DNA from: CAWELS01 sp964468205
GTDB lineage: Bacteria; Acidobacteriota; Terriglobia; Bryobacterales; Bryobacteraceae
Reading direction: 5' to 3'
Length of the DNA: 64,000 nucleotides
Assembly: GCA_964468205.1 (NCBI GenBank)
Contig: CAYXVG010000021.1
Location: 1-64,000 of the forward strand
Positions 7,892 through 17,229 of the stretch are shown one piece after another. The position numbers and the translations under genes are program-made. Every line of letters begins with the position of its first letter. The first letter of the stretch is position 1. The notes below the pieces were generated by a model that saw only the letters and a program-made list of their open reading frames with translations, was not told the origin of the DNA and searched no databases.

Positions 7892-9172
7892 CTATCCCCA
7901 CCATGGCTCGCCGGGCGCGAGTTGTCGGCGGAGGAATTCCTCGTCGATGGAGAGGCCGAGGCCAGGCGCGTCCGGGACGCGGAGCAGTCCGTTCTTGACG
8001 GCCGGCGGTTCGCCGGTGGTCATCTGCTCGCGGAGCCGTCCGGGGCGGCCGAGCCAACTTTCCGAGCGGTAGAAATTTTGGATGGCCAGGGAGAGGTGGG
8101 CCGAGGCGTAGGTGCGCACGAGCGTGCCGACGTTGTGGAGCGCGACCGGGGTGCGGGTGATGGCGGCGTAATCGGCGATTTTGCGGCAGCCGGTGATGCC
8201 GCCGGCGAAGGAGACGTCCGGGTGGATGATATCCACCGCCTGGGCGTCGAGAAACGGCTTGAATTCGCGCAGATGCGCGAGTTTCTCGCCGGTGAGGATG
8301 GGGACGCGGGTGGCCCGTTTCACGGCGGACCAGCCGTCGGAGTAGGGCACGCTCAAAGCGTCCTCGACGAAGAGGACGTTGAGGGGCTCGACGGTATTCG
8401 AGATGGCGATGGCGCTGGGCGTATCGAACTCCCCATGGCAGGCCACACCGATGTCGAGCGAGCCGCCGGCGGCTTCGCGCACGTTGGCGAATCCGCGGTA
8501 GAGCTTTCTTAATTCGGCCGGAGTGAGGGTGGGGTGAAACGGGCGCTCGATGGGGAAGGCCTGGTCGATGTTGAACTTGAAGGCGGTGAAGCCCTCGGGC
8601 TGTTCCTGGACGTAGCGTACCCAGTCGCGGCAGGCGGCGGGGTTATGCATGTCTTTGAGAGCGTCGCCGTGGGAATACATGGGGCAGCCGTCGCGGAAGG
8701 GGCCGCCGAGCAGCCTATAGACCGGCTGGCTGGTGATTTTGCCGGCGAGATCCCAGAGCGCGATGTCAATGCCGGAGATGGTTCCGATTGGACCCATGAG
8801 AGGGTGCTGCAGCGAGGTCATGCGGTAGAAGTGGCGCTCGATGGCGAGAGGGTCGGCGCCGATCAGGCCGGCCGGGCCGCCTGCGTAATTCTGAGAGCCG
8901 GGCCATCTGCCGGCGGTCATGTGCTCGATGTGAGCGCGGGCGATGGCGGCGTTGGTCCCGGTTTCGCCGTAGCCGGGGATACCGGCGTCGGTTTCAATCT
9001 TGATCAGGCAGCCGTCGAACTGGAAGTCGAGTTGCAAGGCCTTGATCGCGGTGATCTTTACCTCGCCTTCGAAGGGGGCGGAGTAGGAGCGGTAGGCGGC
9101 GAGCCAAGACCCGGCGGGCAGGGCGAGAGCGGTGCGAAGGAAGCCACGACGGGAAATACTGTGAGCAGGCAT
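7892..9172 (-). CDS. Tat-exported enolase-superfamily (mandelate racemase/muconate lactonizing) protein
   Basis: A 426-residue protein with a twin-arginine signal (SISRRGFLRTALALPAG). The N-terminal capping domain (about 40-165) is followed by the barrel. Probable metal ligands lie in SLDIGVACHGEFD (Asp), LFVEDAL (Glu) and LTGEKL (Glu), with a C-terminal His in ALHNVGT. This pattern matches acid-sugar dehydratases of the mandelate racemase subgroup. The second Lys of the usual KxK motif appears replaced (FKFN), so the exact reaction is unsure. It converges on the Gfo/Idh oxidoreductase, 29 bases away. A periplasmic sugar-acid dehydratase role is an inference from family and signal. Confidence 0.82.
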   Translation of the reverse strand: MPAHSISRRGFLRTALALPAGSWLAAYRSYSAPFEGEVKITAIKALQLDFQFDGCLIKIETDAGIPGYGETGTNAAIARAHIEHMTAGRWPGSQNYAGGPAGLIGADPLAIERHFYRMTSLQHPLMGPIGTISGIDIALWDLAGKITSQPVYRLLGGPFRDGCPMYSHGDALKDMHNPAACRDWVRYVQEQPEGFTAFKFNIDQAFPIERPFHPTLTPAELRKLYRGFANVREAAGGSLDIGVACHGEFDTPSAIAISNTVEPLNVLFVEDALSVPYSDGWSAVKRATRVPILTGEKLAHLREFKPFLDAQAVDIIHPDVSFAGGITGCRKIADYAAITRTPVALHNVGTLVRTYASAHLSLAIQNFYRSESWLGRPGRLREQMTTGEPPAVKNGLLRVPDAPGLGLSIDEEFLRRQLAPGEPWWG

Positions 9173-9287
9173 GGTATTGACGGGGAGGATATCATGAAAA
9201 TCAGGGGGTGGATAGCGGCAAATCGCGGAGGCTGATTTTGGGCGGTGGGGTAACTCAAAAAAAGTGGTTAAGAATCAATTACGTGCA

Positions 9288-9316
9288 TTGAGCGGGGTTG
9301 CAGGTTCTGTTATAGT
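9288..9316 (+). promoter_or_regulatory. Sigma-70-like promoter of the phoH-ybeY-hlyC operon
   Basis: TTGAGC (9288-9293) and TATAGT (9311-9316) are separated by exactly 17 bases, upstream of the phoH-like gene. It would give a leader of roughly 80 bases. The next good GGAGG (9382-9386) is far from the ATG and is followed by an in-frame stop. Confidence 0.55.
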
Positions 9317-9404
9317 GAGGGTGGATGTACCATCGAGTTCCGCCAGTGCGGATTTCGTCCTACCGGATTTTCCTTCCTGATGGAGGTAATACCCTTTCCA
9401 ACGC

Positions 9405-10487
9405 ATGAAAACCAGTGTTGAGATTAGTTGCGGCATAGAGTCCTTGTTCGGGACCCGCGACGAGAACATACGTGTACTCGAAGAGGGACTCAACATTCGG
9501 ACCCGGCTGCTGAACAACTCGCTTGAAGTGGAGGGCGAGGAGCTCAGCGTCATACGGGCCGGGGACATCCTGGACGATTACGTGGCGCTCATGCAAGAGG
9601 GCCATACGTTCACCAACGGCGACCTGAATAGCTGTTTGCGCGCTTTGATGTCCGACCCGGACATCACGTTGAAACGACTGGTGGAGAGCGGCAAGAAGCG
9701 CAGCTTCGGCAAGAAGTTGCTGGCTCCGAAATCGATGAACCAGCGGCTGTATCTGGACGCCATTGACCGGCATGACATGGTTTTTGGGATCGGTCCGGCG
9801 GGGACGGGGAAAACCTACCTGGCGGTGGCGATGGGAATCAGCGCGCTGCTCAGCAAACGGGTGACGCGGATCATTCTGACGCGTCCGGCGGTGGAGGCGG
9901 GCGAACGGCTCGGCTTCCTTCCCGGGACGCTGCAGGAGAAAATCGATCCGTACCTGCGCCCGCTTTATGACGCACTTTTCGACATGATGGACGCGGAGAA
10001 GGTGGAGCGCCTGCTCGAGAAGAACCTGATCGAGGTGGCGCCGCTCGCGTTCATGCGGGGGCGCACGCTGAATGACAGCTTCGTAATTCTCGACGAGGCG
10101 CAGAACTCGACCGCCGAGCAAATGAAGATGGTGCTCACGCGCGTCGGGTTCAACTCGAAGATGGTGGTCACCGGCGACATCACGCAGATTGACCTGCCGG
10201 CGGGTAAGCAGAGCGGTTTGCTACAGGCGGCCGAGGTGCTCAGGGGTGTGTGTGGTATCGGATTTGTCCGGTTCAACGAGACGGACGTCGTGCGCCACCC
10301 GCTTGTGCAGAAGATCGTGCAGGCCTACGAGCGGTTCGAGGAAGCGACCGGGGTGAATCGGCAGCTTTCCCTGCGGCTTACCGACGGGATGCCGCAGAAT
10401 GGCGGCGCCGCTACAGAGGCGGGACGCACGAACGGCAGAGCCGCGGAAGCGCCCGTCAACGGCCAGGCGGCCGCGGATACCGTCTAG
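9405..10487 (+). CDS. phoH: PhoH-family ATPase
   Basis: A 360-residue cytoplasmic protein. The P-loop GPAGTGKT is at about 129-136 and the Walker B-like VILDEAQNS at about 227-235, as in the PhoH-like proteins that accompany YbeY in many bacteria. The N-terminal region (about 1-110) has KH-like features seen in the PhoH-L group. The family is linked to RNA metabolism. ATG 9405 is the first usable start after an in-frame stop at 9387-9389. ybeY begins 8 bases after the stop, so the pair is co-transcribed. The low-complexity tail (about 325-360) rich in Ala, Gly and Asn has no known role. Confidence 0.9.
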   Translation: MKTSVEISCGIESLFGTRDENIRVLEEGLNIRTRLLNNSLEVEGEELSVIRAGDILDDYVALMQEGHTFTNGDLNSCLRALMSDPDITLKRLVESGKKRSFGKKLLAPKSMNQRLYLDAIDRHDMVFGIGPAGTGKTYLAVAMGISALLSKRVTRIILTRPAVEAGERLGFLPGTLQEKIDPYLRPLYDALFDMMDAEKVERLLEKNLIEVAPLAFMRGRTLNDSFVILDEAQNSTAEQMKMVLTRVGFNSKMVVTGDITQIDLPAGKQSGLLQAAEVLRGVCGIGFVRFNETDVVRHPLVQKIVQAYERFEEATGVNRQLSLRLTDGMPQNGGAATEAGRTNGRAAEAPVNGQAAADTV

Positions 10488-10495
10488 CCCCCACT

Positions 10496-10948
10496 ATGTC
10501 CTCTGAAGGCGAAAGTACCCTTCTCTACCGGCGGGCCGGCCGGGGATTTTCGAAGCGCGCGATCCGCTTGTTGTTTGAACGCCTGCGCGAGGAAGCGGCC
10601 GGAGGCCGGCCCTTCGTATGCCTATTTACCGACGACCGGGAACTGAGGCGGCTCAACCGGGAATTTCTTGGACGCGAATACCCCACCGACGTGCTCTCCT
10701 TTCCGTCGGACGCCGGTGACGGAGCGTCGCTTGGCGAAGTGGCGATTTCCATGGACCGGGCGCGGGCGCAGGCGGCGGAGTTTGGGCATCCATTGGAAGC
10801 GGAGACAGGGATTCTGATGCTGCACGGGTTGTTGCATCTGATGGGGATGGATCACGAGAAGGACAAGGGAAGAATGGCGCGAGCGGAGAAGCTCTGGAGA
10901 GAAAGGCTTGGATTGCCCGCCGGGCTGATTGAACGGAAGAAGAAGTGA
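10496..10948 (+). CDS. ybeY: Endoribonuclease YbeY, rRNA maturation factor
   Basis: A 150-residue metal-dependent RNase needed for 16S rRNA 3' maturation and ribosome quality control. The hallmark H-x3-H-x5-H motif is seen in HGLLHLMGMDHE at about 110-121, preceded by the typical TDVLSFP segment and LGEVAIS. The ATG at 10496 gives the family's usual length; a longer frame would run into phoH. The stop overlaps the GTG of the next gene (GTGA at 10945-10948), indicating translational coupling. Confidence 0.93.
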   Translation: MSSEGESTLLYRRAGRGFSKRAIRLLFERLREEAAGGRPFVCLFTDDRELRRLNREFLGREYPTDVLSFPSDAGDGASLGEVAISMDRARAQAAEFGHPLEAETGILMLHGLLHLMGMDHEKDKGRMARAEKLWRERLGLPAGLIERKKK

Positions 10949-12231
10949 CACCCCTGCTGATTTCGGTTGCCGCCCTGCTGACGCTCGCGCTGGCATTGAT
11001 ATCCCTCGTGCAACTGCTTTATCTCGAGTCGCTGCGCCTGCGCGCCCGCGACTTGCCGGCGCTCGAGTGCTTCAAGGAAGAGATTGAGCAGCGCATCGGC
11101 CTCAAGACCGAGAAGGGCGCGCTGGCTTTCTCGTTGATCAAGCACAGTTTGCTGGTGTTGATCGGTGTGCTGGCGGCGCTGGGCGTTTTGTCGGCGGCTC
11201 CGCTGGCGGCGCGCGCTGCCATCGAGGCGGCGGCCATTTCCGTGGCGCTCATGTTGCTGGGTGCGTACGCCGTTCCCCAATTGCTGTACCGGCGCACGAG
11301 CGGAAAGTGGCTCGCTCCGCTGGCGCCGCTGCTGCGTCTGGCCAGTTTGATGGTGTGGCCGGTGACGAGCCTGGTGTCGTTTCTGGAGACTCTGGTCTCC
11401 CTCGGCGACGGTGACAGCGGCGCCAAAGAGAACGGCAGCTCAGCCGAAGAAAATCTCGAGGCGCTTATCGAAGCGGGCGCCGACGAGGGGCTGATCGAGG
11501 AGGATGACCGGCAGCTTATTCACTCGGTTGTAGCGCTGGGAGACAAAACGGTGCGGCAGGTGATGACTGCGCGGCCCGCGGTCGTCTCGATCACCGCGAA
11601 AGCGACCATTGAGGATTTCCGGCGGCTTGCGATCGACAATCACTTTTCCCGGTTTCCGGTCTACCGCGAGTCGATTAACAACATCCTCGGCACCGTACAC
11701 GTCCGTGACATCATCGAGATCGATTATGACGAGCGTGCGAGCCAGACGGTGGAGAAGTTCGTCCGGCCGACTCTCTTCGTGCCCGAGACCAAGCGGGTAG
11801 CGGACCTGTTCCGCGAGATGCAGCGGGACAACATCCAACTGGCGGTGGTGGTGGACGAATACGGCGAGACAGCCGGCATCGTGACCATGGAGGACGTGGT
11901 GGAAGAGGTATTCGGCGAGATCCGGGACGAATACGATCCGAAGGCGGACATCAAGGTGGAGGCGGATGGCTGCTTCATTGCGAACGGCGATGTGGATCTA
12001 GACCTGCTGCACGAACTGGTGGAGTTCCGGCCGTCCGAGGAGACCGAGTCGACTACCGTGGGCGGCCTCGTGAGCGAGTGGCTGGGCCGGGTGCCGGCAA
12101 TAGGGGAGTCGGTGGAGCGGGACGGTATCCGGCTCGAAGTGACCGCGGGGGACGAGAGGCACGTTACCGAGGTTCGGGTTTGCAAGTCTGTCCCCAAGGA
12201 GACGGGCAACGTTTCGGGCCGGGCCGGTTAA
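10945..12231 (+). CDS. HlyC/CorC-family CBS-domain membrane protein
   Basis: A 428-residue protein starting with GTG that overlaps the ybeY stop. Three or four hydrophobic segments occur in residues 1-150, then a CBS pair (about 205-325; VRQVMTARPAVVSI, DEYGETAGIVTMEDVVEEVFGEI) and a C-terminal CorC/HlyC transporter-associated domain (about 340-420). Family members are associated with Mg/Co resistance or efflux, but this function is not established for most of them. The order phoH-ybeY-hlyC/corC-era is conserved in many bacteria. Confidence 0.87.
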   Translation: MTPLLISVAALLTLALALISLVQLLYLESLRLRARDLPALECFKEEIEQRIGLKTEKGALAFSLIKHSLLVLIGVLAALGVLSAAPLAARAAIEAAAISVALMLLGAYAVPQLLYRRTSGKWLAPLAPLLRLASLMVWPVTSLVSFLETLVSLGDGDSGAKENGSSAEENLEALIEAGADEGLIEEDDRQLIHSVVALGDKTVRQVMTARPAVVSITAKATIEDFRRLAIDNHFSRFPVYRESINNILGTVHVRDIIEIDYDERASQTVEKFVRPTLFVPETKRVADLFREMQRDNIQLAVVVDEYGETAGIVTMEDVVEEVFGEIRDEYDPKADIKVEADGCFIANGDVDLDLLHELVEFRPSEETESTTVGGLVSEWLGRVPAIGESVERDGIRLEVTAGDERHVTEVRVCKSVPKETGNVSGRAG

Positions 12232-12294
12232 CAGGCCACTCAAAAGGCGGCCGGCTGAACGCCTGGCGCACCAAGCGGCGGGTACCGGATGAAC

Positions 12295-12300
12295 TATCCT
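12295..12300 (+). promoter_or_regulatory. -10-like box before era
   Basis: TATCCT ends 7 bases before the ATG at 12308 and there is no Shine-Dalgarno sequence, so a short or absent leader is likely. This would allow expression of era apart from the operon upstream. Confidence 0.35.
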
Positions 12301-12307
12301 TTTGAGA

Positions 12308-13216
12308 ATGGCTAGGAAGAAGAAAAAGCGGAAGTTCGTGTCGGGATTCGTCTCCATACTTGGGCGGCCCAATACCGGCAAGTCGACACTGCTGAACGCG
12401 CTGCTCGGAACGAAGGTAACGATCGTTTCCGACAAGCCGCAGACGACCCGCACGTCGATCCAGGGCGTGTGGAACCTCCCGGAGGCGCAAGTTGTGTTTC
12501 TCGACACGCCGGGGATTCACCGTCCCGACACGCAGCTCAACAAGAAGCTGGCACAGGATGTGGCCGGCGCGCTGGAAGGCCGCGACCTGCTGCTGTTCAT
12601 GGTGGAGTGCCAGGCCCGGCCGAACGTGGAGGACGAGCGGGCCGTGGAACTCGTGGCGCGAGCCAAAACACCGGTAGTGATGTTGCTGAACAAGGTTGAT
12701 TTGCTGAAGGACAAGTCGAAAATGCTGCCGGTGATCGAACAGTACCAGCGGCTGGGGAATTTCGAGGAGTTCATTCCAATTTCGGCCAAGACCGGCGACG
12801 GACTGGATCGGGTGAAGAACGCCGTGATGAGCCGTCTTCCGGCCGGGCCCCGCTACTTCCCGGAAGACGAAGTAACGGACCAGCCAGAGCGGTTCTTCGC
12901 CTCCGAGATTGTGCGTGAGAAGGTGTTGCACCTCACCCGGCAGGAGGTGCCGCACTCAGTGATGGTGCAGGTGGAAAACTGGGAAGAGGGCGAGAAGCTC
13001 CTGCGTATCGCGGCGGCGATTATTGTCGAGAAAAACGGGCAGAAGGCCATCGTGATCGGCGCCAAGGGCGCGCGGTTGAAAGAGATCGGGACGGAAGCGC
13101 GGAAGGAACTCGAGAAGATACTCGGGAAGAGGATTTATCTCGAGCTGTTTGTCAAAGTTCGTGAGAACTGGCGCGAGAAGCCGGCTTACCTGTCTGAGCT
13201 GGACTGGAAGAGCTAG
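12308..13216 (+). CDS. era: GTPase Era
   Basis: A 302-residue ribosome-assembly GTPase that binds the 3' end of 16S rRNA. G1 is GRPNTGKS (Thr where Val is common), G3 is DTPG, G4 is NKVD, and SAKTGDG serves as G5. The C-terminal KH domain includes IIVEKNGQKAIVIGAKGARLKEIG (about 236-260). ATG 12308 is preferred to the upstream TTG 12302. The Lys/Arg-rich N-terminus MARKKKKRK is unusual but common in this type of genome. It follows the hlyC/corC-like gene in the conserved order. Confidence 0.95.
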   Translation: MARKKKKRKFVSGFVSILGRPNTGKSTLLNALLGTKVTIVSDKPQTTRTSIQGVWNLPEAQVVFLDTPGIHRPDTQLNKKLAQDVAGALEGRDLLLFMVECQARPNVEDERAVELVARAKTPVVMLLNKVDLLKDKSKMLPVIEQYQRLGNFEEFIPISAKTGDGLDRVKNAVMSRLPAGPRYFPEDEVTDQPERFFASEIVREKVLHLTRQEVPHSVMVQVENWEEGEKLLRIAAAIIVEKNGQKAIVIGAKGARLKEIGTEARKELEKILGKRIYLELFVKVRENWREKPAYLSELDWKS

Positions 13217-13364
13217 CCCGGGCAGCATTCGCTGTTTCGGGCATCCCCCCAAATAGGGAAGAGAATTGGCCCTTACGGGCGATTGGTTTCTTGACGCTTG
13301 GCAGGCAGAATATGACTATACGCTAGTCCAATGCCGGTCCCCCCGGCGATAGAAGGTACAACGA

Positions 13365-13589
13365 ATGATCAAGACCAAGATGAAGAAGGGCCGGCCCGCG
13401 AGTCAGGTCAAAGGCGCGAAGGAAGAGTGCGAACCGCCGACTCCCGTCACGGTGGTGTATGCGATGCCGGCGAGCAACTCCCGTAACCGGTCGATCGGCC
13501 GCTCCGATCTGGACGACCCGGCCCGGGCGGAGTTCATAGACGCCATCCTGCAGCGGCGGCGGCTGATGTACGAGGCCCAGCGGAATTAG
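13365..13589 (+). CDS. Hypothetical small basic protein
   Basis: A 74-residue protein with no recognisable domain. It begins with a Lys-rich stretch and ends with a charged helix (about 48-72, DDPARAEFIDAILQRRRLMYEAQ). The ATG is preceded by AGAAGG at 13351-13356 with 8 bases of spacing, so translation is credible. It stands alone between era and a convergent receptor gene. The function is unknown. Confidence 0.55.
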   Translation: MIKTKMKKGRPASQVKGAKEECEPPTPVTVVYAMPASNSRNRSIGRSDLDDPARAEFIDAILQRRRLMYEAQRN

Positions 13590-13680
13590 GCAGCCCTCCT
13601 ACCGGAACTATATCCTTTAGAAGCCTGGCGTAACGACGTTTCCTTTAAAGAGCGAGTTTCCGTCGAGCGGTCTTATGAGG

Positions 13681-13713
13681 CCCGGGGAACCGGTGTGAAT
13701 CCGGCTCCCCGGG
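13681..13713. terminator. Strong hairpin between convergent genes
   Basis: Arms CCCGGGGA-CCGG and CCGG-TCCCCGGG pair with one mismatch around a 7-base loop. It lies just after the receptor stop on the reverse strand and downstream of the small gene on the forward strand. No T-tract follows on either strand, so termination is only likely, not certain. Confidence 0.45.
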
Positions 13714-13720
13714 GCTGGGG

Positions 13721-16700
13721 CTAGAAGTTGAAACGAAGGGCGAGTTGCCAGTTTCTCGCGTCCATCTGCGTACCGGTAATCTGGCCGAACGAAGAGTTGG
13801 TCGGAGAGGTGTTGGGATTGTTGAACGAGACGTCGTTCAGAGCGTTGTAGACTTCGGCGCGGAACTGGAAGTTGAAGCGCTCGTTGATGGGGAAGGTCTT
13901 GATCAGCGAGAAGTCCCAGCGCCGCTGGCTGTCACCGCGCAGGCCGCTGAGGCGCTGCGGGAAGGTCCGGATGTTGCTGGCCAACTGTTGACCCGAGTTG
14001 CGGTTAAAGCCAGCCTCGGTGTTAAACCAGCGCTCGGCCGACCGCTCGTCCGCGGGAAGCGGAATGTCGTCGGTGTTGCCGATGAAGAGGGCGTTACCGA
14101 AACCCAGCGCCGAACCGGACTGATAGACAACCACGCCGCCGATTTGCCAGCCGCCGAGGGCAAACTGGCCGACGGCGGGCATGCCGGAGCCGAATTTTCT
14201 GCCCTTGCCGACCGGGATCTCCCAAATTCCGCTTAGGGCGAGGCGGTGGGGACGGTCCAAGCCGCTGACGATCTCATCGGGCAATGGGTCGGTGGCGTTC
14301 AGGAAATTGGCCGCTTCCATGGTCTTCGACCACGTATAGGCCATGTTGAACGTGAAGCCGTTCGCGAACCGCCGCTCGAGCTTGGCCTGGAGCGAATGGT
14401 ACCAGGAATAGCCGATCGGTTCCTCCCAGGTGAGCCCGCCGAAATGCGGGTAAGGTGTGAGCAGGCGCGACCGGGACATGTTGCTGCCGAAGATCGGGTC
14501 AGTGCCCCGGAACGGATTCGGGAAGTTCTGGCTGAGGTAGTTGATGGTCTGCTGGTCGCGGAACGGGCTCGTGCTGAGGTATTCGCGCGGAGTATTGTTG
14601 AGGCTTCGATTGACACCGATGCGGGTGCCGCGGTTGCCGACATAGCTCGCCTCGAGCAGAAGTTGGGACGGCAGCATTCGCTGGATGCCCATGCTCCAGC
14701 GCTGCGAGTAGGCGTGAGCGCGGGGGCGGAAGTAGAACGTGAGCCCCTGGTTGAGGTTCGTAGTCAGGCCGCCGGCCGGACCCAGCGGTTCGAGCAGGCC
14801 GTTCGGGAAGGGATTCGATACCGTGGCGATGTAGGATTGGCCGTTGTCGAGCGAGGCCTGAACCGGGGTGGATTGGGTGAAGCCGGTCTGGCGCGCCACG
14901 GTCTTGCTGACGCCGATGGAATCGAAGAACATGCCGTATCCGCCCCGCAGGATCGTCTTGTCATTGAGTTGGTAGGCGAAGCCGATACGAGGCATGAAGT
15001 TGTCGTTCTCCCCGTCGAATGGGCTACGGCCGATACCTCCGGTGTTGACCCATGTGGGACCGCCGAGCACCTGAAAGTCTTCCGGGGCAATCTCCGGGAT
15101 CGGGTTGTTGGCGTAGTTGGCCTGGGCCTGCGCCTCGATCGGATTCGATGTGTCGAAAGCGTAAGCGGCCTGCAAGCGGTCGAACCGTTCGGTGATGGGC
15201 CATTCGTGCTCGTATCGAAGGCCGAAATTGAGTGTCAGCTTGCGGTTGACTTTCCAATCATCGTGGATGTACAAGCCGAGATACATGTCCTGCATTGCCG
15301 AGGTGGCGGTGCGCTGCATGGAGCCGCCCGGAATGCCCATGAGGAGGGCGGCGAGTTCCTGGCCGATCGGCGCGGCGGGGGAATTATCGCGGGGGCCGCG
15401 GGTATAGGTGTTCGCGAAGGTCAGATCCGGCGCGATGCCCTGGGGAATCCGCTGGCCGAAAGCGCGATAGACGCGGAAGTCGGCGCCGTACTTCAATTGA
15501 TGGCTGCCTCTCGTCATGTTGAAAGATCCGACGAAGGAGTGGGTGAGGCTGGTGTTGCCACCATCGCCGCTTTCCCAGGTGGACAGTCCCGAGTAGCCGC
15601 CGGCTCGTATGCGCGGCAGGGGAGCGTTCGCGGCGTCGGGCAGCAGCCCGATCAGGTTCGATGAGAAGCCGAGCCCGGTGTAGTCCAGGCCGGTGGACCG
15701 GCGGCGCTCGAGGAAGTCCTGGCTGGTAAGGCCATAGCGGAAGTTGAAGATCAGCGAGGGATTGATCAGGATCACGTCGTCGAGGGCGATGCCGCGGTTG
15801 ATGCGGTTCAGGATGACGCCGTTGACGGGGTTCTCCCGGCCGAGGTCGTGGCGCTTGTCTTCTTCCCACCAGTCGTAGTGGACCCGGACAAACAAGCGGT
15901 GGTTGGAACTGAAGGCGTGGTCGACGCGGGCGAGATGGACGTAGTAGTCCTCGAATCCCTTGTCGGCGACGAAGTGGTTATTCCGGCCGTCGCTGGTACC
16001 CGCCTGGTTTGGCAGAGGCCACAGATCGGCGATATTCAGGCCGGCGGGATCGAGCAGGTTCTGGGGAATGATGTTGCCGGGAATCGGCTGCCGTTCGAAG
16101 CGTCCTCCCGATGCCGGCTGGGTGCTGAACGGATCGTAGATTTGATAGCGGCTTCCGAGGGCAAGGAGTTGCGAAAAATCGCCGCGGCGCTGATCGGCAT
16201 TCGGCACCGTCCGGGTAAAGGTATTCGGAACGCCCCACTTGTTGGCCTCCCAGGCGTAGTACCAGTGGGTCTTGTTCTTTCCGTTGTAGAGCTTTGGCAG
16301 CAGAACGGGTCCACCGGCGGAAAGGCCGTAGCGGTGGTCCTGGTAGGTGGGCGGCGTTGTGCCGGCCCTGTTGTTGAAGAAATTCGGGGCGTCGAAAGCG
16401 CTGTGACGAAGCCAATAGTGGGCTTCCCCGTGCAGGTCGTTCGTGCCGCTCTTGGTGCTGAGGTTGACGACGGACCCGATGGTGTGGCCGAGGCTCGCGT
16501 CGTAGGTCGAAGTTTGCATCTTGAATTCCTTGATCGAGGTGGCCGGTGGGCTGAAGGCCACGCGGGCGCGCGGGTTGGTCCCTTCCGCGAACGTGTTGGA
16601 GACGCCGTCAATCTGGAATTCGTTGTTGTTGTTTCCGTTGCCGTCAGTGCTGAACTGGGAGAGGCCGGCGTTAAATGCGGGTTTGCGCAGCCGCATGTTG

Positions 16701-17200
16701 GTGCCGTTAACCACGCCCGGCGTCAGCAGCACGAGTTCGGTCGCGTTGCCGGCGAGCAGCGGCAACTCGAGCACGCGCCGCTCATCGATAACCTGCCCGA
16801 GCGAGGCGCTGGATGTCTCAAGCAGTGGTGTGTCAGCGGTCACCTGGACTGTTTCAGTGACCTCGCCGAGTTCCATTGGGATGGTGAGTTCCACGCGGTC
16901 GCTGATGCGAACCTGCACACCCTCCCGGATGAAGCGCTTGAAGCCTATTGCTTCCGCGGAAACGGTGTAGATCCCCGGCGGAATAAACGGAATATTGAAG
17001 ACCCCGGTCTCGTTGCTGACGGCTGTCAGGGCGAGACCCGTCTCAGTATTCAGAACCCGGACATCGGCGCCTGGAATGAGCGCGCCGGAGGAATCGACCA
17101 CGGACCCCGTGATCGATCCTCGCGGATCCTGAGCTGGCACGGTGAGTGCGAGGAAAAAAGCAAGCCAGACCAGAATGCTGGCTACACGTACGGTATACAT
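13721..17200 (-). CDS. Oar-type TonB-dependent outer-membrane receptor
   Basis: A 1159-residue protein. The start at 17200 (MYTVRVASIL) is favoured over a longer reading because GGGAGG lies 7 bases upstream and it exposes a clean signal peptide ending near VPAQ. Residues about 28-110 form a carboxypeptidase-regulatory-like domain (GSVVDSSGALIPGADV). A plug-like region (TLGHTIGSVVNLSTKSG type) and a long barrel ending ...LALRFNF with terminal Phe follow. As with the receptor at 3424-6279, the ligand is unknown; the two differ strongly in length and sequence. The convergent neighbour is a small gene, and upstream is an AT-rich control region. Confidence 0.88.
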   Translation of the reverse strand: MYTVRVASILVWLAFFLALTVPAQDPRGSITGSVVDSSGALIPGADVRVLNTETGLALTAVSNETGVFNIPFIPPGIYTVSAEAIGFKRFIREGVQVRISDRVELTIPMELGEVTETVQVTADTPLLETSSASLGQVIDERRVLELPLLAGNATELVLLTPGVVNGTNMRLRKPAFNAGLSQFSTDGNGNNNNEFQIDGVSNTFAEGTNPRARVAFSPPATSIKEFKMQTSTYDASLGHTIGSVVNLSTKSGTNDLHGEAHYWLRHSAFDAPNFFNNRAGTTPPTYQDHRYGLSAGGPVLLPKLYNGKNKTHWYYAWEANKWGVPNTFTRTVPNADQRRGDFSQLLALGSRYQIYDPFSTQPASGGRFERQPIPGNIIPQNLLDPAGLNIADLWPLPNQAGTSDGRNNHFVADKGFEDYYVHLARVDHAFSSNHRLFVRVHYDWWEEDKRHDLGRENPVNGVILNRINRGIALDDVILINPSLIFNFRYGLTSQDFLERRRSTGLDYTGLGFSSNLIGLLPDAANAPLPRIRAGGYSGLSTWESGDGGNTSLTHSFVGSFNMTRGSHQLKYGADFRVYRAFGQRIPQGIAPDLTFANTYTRGPRDNSPAAPIGQELAALLMGIPGGSMQRTATSAMQDMYLGLYIHDDWKVNRKLTLNFGLRYEHEWPITERFDRLQAAYAFDTSNPIEAQAQANYANNPIPEIAPEDFQVLGGPTWVNTGGIGRSPFDGENDNFMPRIGFAYQLNDKTILRGGYGMFFDSIGVSKTVARQTGFTQSTPVQASLDNGQSYIATVSNPFPNGLLEPLGPAGGLTTNLNQGLTFYFRPRAHAYSQRWSMGIQRMLPSQLLLEASYVGNRGTRIGVNRSLNNTPREYLSTSPFRDQQTINYLSQNFPNPFRGTDPIFGSNMSRSRLLTPYPHFGGLTWEEPIGYSWYHSLQAKLERRFANGFTFNMAYTWSKTMEAANFLNATDPLPDEIVSGLDRPHRLALSGIWEIPVGKGRKFGSGMPAVGQFALGGWQIGGVVVYQSGSALGFGNALFIGNTDDIPLPADERSAERWFNTEAGFNRNSGQQLASNIRTFPQRLSGLRGDSQRRWDFSLIKTFPINERFNFQFRAEVYNALNDVSFNNPNTSPTNSSFGQITGTQMDARNWQLALRFNF

Positions 17201-17229
17201 CAAATGACCTCCCGGATGGTGCAAACTTC

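Noticed and set aside
13217..13260. Hairpin after era as a terminator
   Set aside because: The arms pair imperfectly and no T-tract follows, so support is too weak.
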